DNA of 11,911 nucleotides from Clostridia bacterium (GTDB lineage Bacteria; Bacillota; Clostridia; Oscillospirales; QAMX01), in assembly GCA_024404415.1 (NCBI GenBank), contig JAKSPX010000017.1, positions 1-11,911 on the forward strand. The letters are read 5' to 3'. The translations under genes and the position numbers were made by a program. The notes under the pieces were generated by a model. The model was not told the origin of the DNA and did no database searches. It saw nothing but the letters and a program-made list of their open reading frames with translations. This document shows positions 6,157-11,911 of this stretch, one piece after another (the first letter of the stretch is position 1; the number at the start of each line of letters is the position of its first letter).

Positions 6157-7869
6157 ATGGCAAACAAAGCATCCGCCAAAACGGTGAGCGGCAGAAAAAA
6201 GCTGCTTTACGCCGCCGACCAGACGCCGCCTGCGGCACCCTTGATCTTCTCGTCCCTACAACACACCCTTCTCGCGCTTTCCATGGGTCTCGCGCTGCCC
6301 ATTTCGGTGGCGCGTGCCGCCGGGTTGGACGTGGCGCACTCCTCCGCCCTTTTAGCCGCCGCCTTATTCGCCATGGGCTTTTCCACCATTTTGCAGACCG
6401 TCCCGGGCAAATTCATCGGCTCGGGCTATCAGTCCATCTCAGCCTGCGATTCCGCCGCCATCTCCGCCTCTTTGCTCGCCGCCGAGCTCGGCGGCATCCC
6501 GCTGGTCCTCGGCATGACCATTTTCGGCTGCCTCGTGCGCTTCTTCCTCGGCTCCTTCGCCTACCGCATGAGAAAGCTCTTCCCGCCCGAGGTGACCGGC
6601 ACCATGGTCTTCATTCTCGGCATCAATCTGGTGCCCACCGGCTTCAAATACTTCCTTGGCGCCGTCGATTCCTCCGGCGTCTACAACCCCATGCACATCC
6701 TCGTTGCGGGCGCGACGCTTCTTTTCATGCTGGCCTGTTCATTATTCATCAAGCCCCTCAAGCCCTACACGGCCCTGGCCGGTATCGCCTTCGGCTATGT
6801 CCTCTCCGCCGTCACCGGCATTTTTGACGTGGCCTCCTTCAGCGCGCTTTCCGGGAAGGCCGCCGTGGCGCTTCCCATCTACCCGGAATTCGGCCTCTCC
6901 TTTGACGCGCGCGTGATCGTCCCCTTCGCCATCATCGCCGTCGCGGCAGTGGTGGATAACATCGGCGATTTCTCCGCCTGCCAGACCGCCAACGACCCCG
7001 ACCGCGAAAAGCCCGACTGGAGGTCCATTGAGCGCGGCATCCGCGGCGGCGCGGTCGGCACCATGCTTCCGGCTCTCATCGGCGGCTGTGCCCAGTCCAC
7101 CGCCACCACCAACATCGGCATCGCGGGTGCAAGCGGCATCACCAGCCGCAAGGTCGGCTACCTCGCGGGCGTCATGCTGATGGTGATCGCCTTCTTCCCC
7201 GGCGTTTCCGGCACCCTCTCCATGATCCCCGAGCCGGTCCTCGGCGCGGTGCTTCTTTACAGCATGTGCTACATCATGGCGGGCGGCTTCTCGACCATCG
7301 CCTCCCGCGAGCTGGATGACCGCCGCATTTTCACGGTGTTTTTAAGTGTCGGCGCGGCCGTCAGCACCCTGATCCCCGGCCTTTACGATTTTCTCCCCGC
7401 CGGCGTCAAGGCGGTGCTCGCCACCCCGATGGTGATGGGCGTCTGTGTGCTTTTAGTGACCACCCTCTTGGGACGCATCGGCACGAAGAAAAAATATGAT
7501 TTCGTCACGGGCGTCAACGCCTCCGACGTGCGTGCTCTCAACAAGGAGATGGAGACGGTCTGCCGCTCCTGGGGCGCCGACCACGTGCTTCTCAGGAAGC
7601 TCCAGATGGGGCTCAACGCCCTTGCCGAGGGCATGTACGAGGAAGCCCCCGGGACCAGACTGCACGTTTCCATCCGCTACGACGGCCTGCAGGTGAAATT
7701 ACATCTGGAGACCGCCGATTCGCCGCTTGTGGAGAATCTGACAGGCCACGGCGAGGACGACATTTCCTCCCTCTCCATCGCCCTGATGATGCTTTCCAAC
7801 CTCTTTGACCAGGTGCGCACCAAGTGGGAAAAGGATACGCTTTATATCGACATGGAATCCGATATGTGA
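6157..7869 (+). CDS. NCS2-family nucleobase:cation symporter with C-terminal HATPase/RsbW-like domain
   Basis: This is a 570-residue protein. The start at 6157 is set by AAAGGAAA (about 6145-6152), and the frame's upstream extension only overlaps the previous gene. Residues 25-440 form a multi-pass xanthine/uracil permease (COG2233, PF00860). It carries the family's Q35-H36 in the first helix, VVDNIGDFSA (265-274) in the helix-8 substrate region, and QSTATTNIGIAGASGITSRKVGY (313-335) in the helix-10 region. Compared with XanQ and UraA, the conserved helix-8 Glu is Asp267, and the Gln/Glu before N-x-G is Thr318, so substrate specificity is likely to differ. Family members normally end near 430-460 residues. 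Residues 445-570 are an extra soluble domain with the strand/helix pattern of anti-sigma/histidine-kinase ATPases (LQMGLNALAEGM, RLHVSIRYDGLQVKLHLE, then a helix and TLYIDME). It probably imports the substrate of this operon across the cytoplasmic membrane. Confidence 0.85.
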   Translation: MANKASAKTVSGRKKLLYAADQTPPAAPLIFSSLQHTLLALSMGLALPISVARAAGLDVAHSSALLAAALFAMGFSTILQTVPGKFIGSGYQSISACDSAAISASLLAAELGGIPLVLGMTIFGCLVRFFLGSFAYRMRKLFPPEVTGTMVFILGINLVPTGFKYFLGAVDSSGVYNPMHILVAGATLLFMLACSLFIKPLKPYTALAGIAFGYVLSAVTGIFDVASFSALSGKAAVALPIYPEFGLSFDARVIVPFAIIAVAAVVDNIGDFSACQTANDPDREKPDWRSIERGIRGGAVGTMLPALIGGCAQSTATTNIGIAGASGITSRKVGYLAGVMLMVIAFFPGVSGTLSMIPEPVLGAVLLYSMCYIMAGGFSTIASRELDDRRIFTVFLSVGAAVSTLIPGLYDFLPAGVKAVLATPMVMGVCVLLVTTLLGRIGTKKKYDFVTGVNASDVRALNKEMETVCRSWGADHVLLRKLQMGLNALAEGMYEEAPGTRLHVSIRYDGLQVKLHLETADSPLVENLTGHGEDDISSLSIALMMLSNLFDQVRTKWEKDTLYIDMESDM

Positions 7870-7884
7870 GAAAGGATAACTGAC

Positions 7885-9198
7885 ATGGCATATTACGCAG
7901 GCATCACCGAAGAAGCGGTGGAAATGGAAAGGCGGGTCTACCCCGCACACGAAAAAGTCACCCTGAAAATCACGCCGCGCGGCAAACATTACCGCCGGTT
8001 TGAAGGAAAATGGCGCGTGACGATGGTCCCGATGGAGATCTCCGCCAACTCCTTCATGGATCCCGAAATGAACGCCGCGGATGAGGGGTATTACGACACT
8101 TTCACCCTCACGCCCGAAAACGGTGAACTCGTCTTTGACTACGTTTTCAAGGACGAAGAGGAATGGGCGGTCGTGCTCTCCTCGCTCGAAGATGAGAAAT
8201 TAAAGCTCACCCTCCACGTCTATTCGCTCGAAGCCGACCTTTTTGCCCGTTCGCCCTATATCGGCGACCTCCATACCCATTCCTGCTTCTCCGACGGCGA
8301 CGAGGAGCCGGTGCTCGTCGCGGCCAACCATCGAAAGGCGGGCTACGACTTCATCGCCCTGACCGATCACCACCAGTACGCCCCTTCGGTGGAGCTGGAA
8401 GCTTACCTCGCCCCGCTCCCTGTGGAATTCAAGGTCTTCCGCGGTGAGGAAGTACACTTAAAGCCCGCCCAATACATGCACGTCGTGAATTTCGGGAGCC
8501 GATACAGCGTCAACGATCTGCATAATGCCGACATCGCCAAGGCCGATTCTGAGGTCCGCGCCCTGATGCCGACCCTCGACGTGCCCCCGACGCTGGATCA
8601 ATACGAGGCGGCCTACCGCGTCTGGACGGCAGAGCGCATCCGCGAGGCGGGCGGCATGGCCATCATCGCCCACCCCTTCTGGCGCACAAGACATGAATAC
8701 AACATGCGCCCGGAAATGGTGAAATGGCTCTTTGAAAAAGGGTATTACGACGCTTTCGAGGTCATCAGCGGCCAGAGCGTCTTTGAAAACAACCTCCAGA
8801 CCGCCCTTTACGGCGATATGCGTTCCGAGGGCACAAAGGTCCCGGTGGTCGGCTCCAGTGATTGCCACAAATCGAGTGACCCCGGTACCTATTTCAAATT
8901 CGGCATGACCTTCGCCTTCGCGGAAGAGCTCACCGCCGAAAGCGTCATCGACGCGGTGAAGAACCATTTTAGCGCCGCCATGGAGACCGCCAACGGCCGC
9001 ATCTACGGCACCTACCGCATGGTGAAATACGCCCTCTTCCTCAAAAAATACTACCTCCCGCACCACGACGAGCTCTGCATTGAAGAAGGACTCCGCCTCG
9101 CGGCATACTATAAAGACGAGGCCGACCCCGAGGAAGCCTTCGGCGGCACCTGCGGCAGAGTCGCGGAATACCTCGGAAGATTCATGGGAAAGGAATAA
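7885..9198 (+). CDS. PHP-domain metal-dependent phosphoesterase with N-terminal beta domain
   Basis: This is a 437-residue protein starting at 7885, just after AAAGGATAA at 7871, 15 bp from the permease stop. Residues 1-125 are a beta-rich domain with no motif I recognise. The PHP catalytic domain follows with its metal-binding motifs in order: H130-x-H132 with D137 (GDLHTHSCFSDGDEE), D161-H162-H163 (ALTDHHQY), E188/E189-V-H191, H263 (IIAHPFW) and D326-C-H328 (VGSSDCHK). PHP enzymes use two or three metal ions to hydrolyse phosphoesters. The COG0613-like branch includes small-molecule phosphatases. The complete metal set suggests an active hydrolase. The C-terminal 80 residues are helical. 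There is no signal peptide, so it acts in the cytoplasm. With a permease and glycosidase alongside, a role in cleaving a phosphorylated intermediate is plausible, but the substrate is unknown. Confidence 0.87.
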   Translation: MAYYAGITEEAVEMERRVYPAHEKVTLKITPRGKHYRRFEGKWRVTMVPMEISANSFMDPEMNAADEGYYDTFTLTPENGELVFDYVFKDEEEWAVVLSSLEDEKLKLTLHVYSLEADLFARSPYIGDLHTHSCFSDGDEEPVLVAANHRKAGYDFIALTDHHQYAPSVELEAYLAPLPVEFKVFRGEEVHLKPAQYMHVVNFGSRYSVNDLHNADIAKADSEVRALMPTLDVPPTLDQYEAAYRVWTAERIREAGGMAIIAHPFWRTRHEYNMRPEMVKWLFEKGYYDAFEVISGQSVFENNLQTALYGDMRSEGTKVPVVGSSDCHKSSDPGTYFKFGMTFAFAEELTAESVIDAVKNHFSAAMETANGRIYGTYRMVKYALFLKKYYLPHHDELCIEEGLRLAAYYKDEADPEEAFGGTCGRVAEYLGRFMGKE

Positions 9199-9204
9199 AA
9201 AATT

Positions 9205-11103
9205 ATGTCCGCTCTTTTCGGAATGCCGTTTTTTACCGGCATCAACTATTGGGAATCCAAACACGCCACGCGGATGTGGCATGAGTTTTCGCCGGAGATC
9301 GTTGAAGAGGACATGAAGGTCATGGCCGAGGCGGGCATCGACTCGCTCCGCGTCTTCCCGCTCTGGCCGGATTTCCAGCCGCTGACGGTCGCCTACGCCG
9401 AAAGCTACGACGGCGAATACGAATTTATGCTCAATGGCGAGCACCTGCCCGACACCCCGGCGGGGAAAGCGGGCGTTTCCGAGGAGGCGTGCCGGAATTT
9501 TGAGACCTTCTGCGCCCTCGCGGAAAAATATCACCTCAAGCTGGTGGTAGGCCTTGTGACGGGGCACATGTCCTTTGAAAACTTCCTGCCGCCCGCCTTC
9601 GTCCGGCGCGACATCTATACCGACCCGACCGTCATCAAATGGCTCCTCCGCTACGTGCGCTATTTCGTCGGCCGCATGAAAAATCAGCCTGCCATCGTCG
9701 GCTGGGACCTCGGGAACGAGGTGGCCAACATGCTCCAGAAAAAGGACACGCCCGACGCCTTCCACGTCTGGTGCCGCGCCATTGCCGACACCATCCGCCT
9801 TGCCGACCCCTCCCGCCCGGTGGTGACCGGCTTTGCCTCGCAGGGGGGCATCAAGGGCCGCTTTGACCTGACCGAGATCAATGAGTACGCCGACGTGCAC
9901 ACCGTCCACCCCTACAACATCTTCGAGCTCCGGGAAGAGACGATCTGCTCCATGATGGCCTTCCTGGACCTCGCCTTCGGCACCCGCTTCTCCGAGGACA
10001 TTTCCGGCCTTCCGACCTTCTTACAGGAGTTCGGCGCCATCGGCTACCTGACCTGCACCGAAAAGGAGGAGGCTCTCTTCTACCGCGGGGCGCTGGCGAC
10101 CGCCTTTGCCTACGGCTGCCACGGACTGATGTGGTGGTGCGCCTTCGACCAGGGCTCCATCGACTTCTCGCCCTACGATTTCAACAACATCGGGAGTCAG
10201 TACGGCTTCTTCCGCGAGGACCGTTCTCCGAAATTGATCGCCGCCGAGAACAACATTTTCCGCGCCCTCACCGCCGCCTTCCCCGAAGGGCTTCCGCCGA
10301 TGATCCGCGACGCGGTGGTATTGGTGCCGCGCGATGATGACAAATCGGTCTACCCTTATGCCCGCACGGCCTTCGGCCTTCTGAAGCGCGCGGGACTCGA
10401 CCCGACCTTTGCCTACGCCCTCGACCCGATCCCGGATAGTGACCTCTATTTCCTCCCCGGCGTGAAAAGCGGCAAGGCCATCACCAAGCGCCGTTGGAAC
10501 GAGCTACTGGAAAAAGTCAGAAACGGTGCGACGCTTTACCTCTCTCTGGACGGCGCGCTCTTCCGCGAGATCCCCGAGACGGCGGGCGTTATGGTCCACA
10601 GCCGCGTCGCGCGGAATAAACACCACGACCTGACTCTGAACGGCAAGCTTCTCCCCTTTGATACCACCATCGAATACGAGGCCGAGCCGACCACGGCAAA
10701 GGTGCTCGCCGCCGACGCCGAGGGCAAGCCTTTCTTCTTCGAAAACGATTATGGCAAGGGCAAGATCTTCTTCTCGCTCATCTCCCCCGAGGCCGCCGCG
10801 CTCGGGCATCAGGGCTTCTTCTACGACGAGGTCGCCCCGGCCTACGAGGAATTCTACCGCGCCGCCGCGTCCTCTGTCCCCTCCAAGAAACTCATTGCGG
10901 TCGCCTCCCCCTTCATCGCCTCGACCGAGCACGAAAAAGCGGACGGCACGCGCCTTGTTTCCTTCATCAATTTCTCACCGTCGGAAAGAACGGCCCTGCT
11001 CGACTGCAAGGGCCACACTCTCATCCCGCTCATCGGCCCGGAGATCACGGGAAACACCCTCACGCTCCCGCCCGTGGGACTCGCGGTTTACCAAGTCAAA
11101 TAA
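9205..11103 (+). CDS. Clan GH-A glycoside hydrolase (COG3934/GH5-like) with beta-galactosidase trimerisation-like domain
   Basis: This 632-residue protein starts at 9205, six bases after the PHP gene, with GGAAAGGA (9187-9194) inside the end of that gene. Residues 1-350 form a TIM barrel with clan GH-A hallmarks: GINYWES near the N-terminus, the acid/base pair N171-E172 in GWDLGNEV, HPYN (235-238), the nucleophile E275 in FLQEFGA, and the aromatic GLMWWCAFDQG (307-317). Residues 365-550 resemble the Rossmann-like trimerisation/glutamine-amidotransferase fold of GH42 enzymes (AFGLLKRAGLDPTFAY, then LYFLPGV and GATLYLSLDG). Residues 565-632 are a small beta domain (LVSFINFSPSERTALL, LPPVGLAVYQVK) like GH42_C. 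No signal peptide is present, so it hydrolyses a small imported glycoside in the cytoplasm. GH5, GH42 or a related family is possible. It is probably the last gene of the operon. Confidence 0.83.
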   Translation: MSALFGMPFFTGINYWESKHATRMWHEFSPEIVEEDMKVMAEAGIDSLRVFPLWPDFQPLTVAYAESYDGEYEFMLNGEHLPDTPAGKAGVSEEACRNFETFCALAEKYHLKLVVGLVTGHMSFENFLPPAFVRRDIYTDPTVIKWLLRYVRYFVGRMKNQPAIVGWDLGNEVANMLQKKDTPDAFHVWCRAIADTIRLADPSRPVVTGFASQGGIKGRFDLTEINEYADVHTVHPYNIFELREETICSMMAFLDLAFGTRFSEDISGLPTFLQEFGAIGYLTCTEKEEALFYRGALATAFAYGCHGLMWWCAFDQGSIDFSPYDFNNIGSQYGFFREDRSPKLIAAENNIFRALTAAFPEGLPPMIRDAVVLVPRDDDKSVYPYARTAFGLLKRAGLDPTFAYALDPIPDSDLYFLPGVKSGKAITKRRWNELLEKVRNGATLYLSLDGALFREIPETAGVMVHSRVARNKHHDLTLNGKLLPFDTTIEYEAEPTTAKVLAADAEGKPFFFENDYGKGKIFFSLISPEAAALGHQGFFYDEVAPAYEEFYRAAASSVPSKKLIAVASPFIASTEHEKADGTRLVSFINFSPSERTALLDCKGHTLIPLIGPEITGNTLTLPPVGLAVYQVK

Positions 11104-11250
11104 ACGAACCTCTTGGGGGGGTATATCAGACGCCCGCTACAAGAGAGATGACGCGTAGACGCAATAACTTTATAAACGCACAGACCCGTAGCGAACTGAA
11201 TCGCCCATTCACGCTGGTGCAGAGATACGTTTCTGCAATAGAAAGCCTAC
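11104..11250. other. Non-coding spacer after the operon
   Basis: No credible gene is present. The short frames crossing it have no ribosome site and run into repeats. It holds CGCCCGCTACAAGAGAGATGA (about 11130-11150), faintly like the CTACAAGAAGGA of the repeats downstream and possibly a decayed copy. It also holds a small imperfect hairpin, GCAGAGATACGTTTCTGC, near 11219-11236. No strong terminator follows the glycosidase stop at 11103. Confidence 0.5.
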
Positions 11251-11330
11251 GGTCGACTCGTGAGTCGACCCTACAAGAAGGATTCTGCGCAGGAGAGGGA
11301 TCTTTCCCAATGTACTGCCTGGTAGGGGCG
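11251..11330. repeat. 80-bp direct repeat, copy 1, headed by a palindrome
   Basis: This copy opens with GGTCGACTC-GT-GAGTCGACC (11251-11270, 9-bp arms). It continues with CTACAAGAAGGATTCTGCGC and ends in GGTAGGGGCG. It matches copy 2 at 11399-11478 at 78 of 80 positions (G/A near 11299 and T/C at 11323). It has no coding character. It belongs to the 'TAGGG(G)CG-palindrome-CGCCC' style of intergenic repeat. Confidence 0.88.
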
Positions 11331-11345
11331 ACTCATGAGTCGCCC
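11326..11345. repeat. Perfect 20-bp palindrome between the two direct repeats
   Basis: GGGCGACTCA-TGAGTCGCCC is a perfect inverted repeat with no loop base. It shares the CGACTC/GAGTCG core with the palindromes that head the two 80-bp repeats, and its first five bases are the last five of copy 1. It lies 75 bp after one and 73 bp before the other. Confidence 0.88.
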
Positions 11346-11398
11346 GAAACTAACAGTTTGCACTGTTTCTCGGCAGCGGTATTTGCTCCGGTTTAGTA

Positions 11399-11478
11399 GG
11401 TCGACTCGTGAGTCGACCCTACAAGAAGGATTCTGCGCAGGAGAGAGATCTTTCCCAATGTACTGCCTGGCAGGGGCG
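11399..11478. repeat. 80-bp direct repeat, copy 2
   Basis: This copy lies 148 bp downstream of copy 1 and differs at two positions. It again opens with GGTCGACTC-GT-GAGTCGACC. It ends in CAGGGGCG and leads into GGGGCGTCTCACGCTCC (about 11474-11490), a degenerate palindrome in the position where copy 1 leads into the perfect 20-bp one. The intervening bases (11346-11398) do not obviously match the spacer after copy 2. Confidence 0.88.
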
Positions 11479-11612
11479 TCTCACGCTCCGGCAGACACTT
11501 GTGGTTGCGATCGCCTGCGCTTGCTGGTGCACATCACGGTAACCGTATGAAATCCTCCGGGCAATCTCCTCATGGTTCGGGAAAGCCGGGGGTCGGAGGG
11601 GCTTATATCAAT

Positions 11613-11634
11613 GGCGCGATGTGGGCATCGCGCC
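11613..11634. repeat. REP-like hairpin, GGCGCGATG/CATCGCGCC
   Basis: Nine-base arms (11613-11621 and 11626-11634) flank the loop TGGG, and the sequence CCTACGA follows. On the minus strand this reads TCGTAGGGCGCGATG, so it has the same 'GTAGGG-CG-stem' layout as the palindromes at 11251-11490 but in the opposite orientation. The bases from 11491 to 11612 hold no gene I can support. Confidence 0.75.
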
Positions 11635-11677
11635 CTACGAGTTTATCCCTGAAAAATGAGATACTCTTTCGACAAAT

Positions 11678-11722
11678 TCAGCGGCGCATCATGTGCGCCG
11701 CTGAGATTTTTCTTTATTTTTT
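11678..11722 (+). terminator. Rho-independent terminator-like hairpin beside the TipAS gene
   Basis: CAGCGGCGCA (11679-11688) and TGCGCCGCTG (11694-11703) form a GC-rich stem, 11 bp with the flanking T-A pair, around the loop TCATG. On the plus strand it is followed by ATTTTTCTTTATTTTTT. This suits a plus-strand transcript leaving the repeat region. On the minus strand it lies directly after the TipAS stop, where the following tract is only AATTTG, so it may also end that transcript less efficiently. Confidence 0.65.
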
Positions 11723-11911
11723 CGCCTTGATGGCCTTGGAGACAAACTCTGCCGTGCCGTCTCCCGCGCGCTTGTCGATGCTTTCGCGGAACCGCTCGTC
11801 CCCGACGTACATCTCGCCGAGTCCTTGGAGGACCTCGCCGGTGCAGGGGTAGACAATGGCCGTGATGTGGGTCGGTAATACCGCGAACAGCGCCGGCGCA
11901 TCATCGCTGCC
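11714..11911 (-). CDS. TipAS-domain (MerR-family-like) transcriptional regulator, C-terminal fragment
   Basis: The minus-strand frame is open from the window edge to the TAA at 11714-11716, giving the last 65 residues. The segment ITAIVYPCTGEVLQGLGEMYV, then GDERFRESIDKRAGDGTAEFVSKAIKAKK, matches the end of TipAS domains. That region has a helix ending in 'LG-MYV-DERF' followed by 'NID-x-x-x-G-x-x-x-F-x-x-x-AI'. TipAS is the ligand-binding half of MerR-type regulators such as TipA, which bind antibiotics and drug-like peptides and activate transcription. The DNA-binding half lies outside the window, so MerR identity is inferred from the family. The stop is nine bases from a GC-rich hairpin. 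Confidence 0.75.
   Translation of the reverse strand, partial: GSDDAPALFAVLPTHITAIVYPCTGEVLQGLGEMYVGDERFRESIDKRAGDGTAEFVSKAIKAKK

Noticed and set aside
8458..9909. A 483-residue minus-strand open frame
   Set aside because: It is antisense to the PHP and glycosidase genes, which have clear motifs. The His/Val/Gly/Asp-rich translation is typical of an antisense shadow in GC-rich DNA.
11251..11478. CRISPR array
   Set aside because: There are only two copies of an 80-bp unit with long palindromic heads, no short regular direct repeats and no cas genes.
11148..11550. Two short plus-strand frames sharing the sequence RSTRESTLQEGFCAGE
   Set aside because: The shared sequence is just the translation of the 80-bp DNA repeat. 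There is no ribosome site and no coding bias.

Overview
The window looks like a chromosomal segment from a GC-rich anaerobic Firmicute, probably a gut Clostridia of the Oscillospiraceae/Ruminococcaceae type. This is inferred from GC-rich codon third positions in the large genes, strong AGGAGG-type ribosome binding sites, a BspA-type leucine-rich-repeat lipoprotein, a short Clostridia-type peptide deformylase variant, and dispersed palindromic repeats between genes. No rRNA, tRNA, CRISPR array, transposase or phage gene is visible.

Layout. (1) 2-220: C-terminal end of a GNAT acetyltransferase. (2) 347-529: a 60-residue peptide with a double-glycine (bacteriocin/pheromone-type) leader, followed by a hairpin whose 3' arm runs into a consensus sigma-A promoter. 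(3) 665-2446: a lipoprotein with BspA-like leucine-rich repeats and a C-terminal domain resembling ADP-ribosyltransferase exoenzymes, in which the expected arginine is a threonine. (4) 2456-2618: a foldback element with perfect 26-bp terminal inverted repeats and two internal hairpins, lying between convergent genes. (5) Minus strand, 4933 to 2617: a large DUF2357/DUF524-like protein with an apparently degenerate PD-(D/E)XK core, overlapping a peptide deformylase-like gene by 23 bp. (6) 5087-11103: a tight four-gene plus-strand operon encoding a UROD/MtaA-like protein, an NCS2 nucleobase permease fused to an RsbW-like ATPase-fold tail, a PHP-family phosphoesterase and a clan GH-A glycoside hydrolase. 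(7) 11104-11678: non-coding DNA carrying palindromes spaced about 75 bp apart. (8) 11714-11911, minus strand: the C-terminal end of a TipAS-domain regulator.

How the genes fit together. The four-gene operon reads like a small catabolic cassette: import by an NCS2-family carrier, glycosidic cleavage by the GH-A enzyme, a PHP hydrolase, and a UROD-fold enzyme of unknown chemistry. A glycosylated heterocycle is one possible substrate, but this is inference. The most unusual items are the LRR-ART lipoprotein, the permease-ATPase fusion, the orphan double-glycine peptide, and the pair of variant proteins (nuclease-like plus deformylase-like) on the minus strand. Several proteins here keep a recognisable fold while key family residues have changed.
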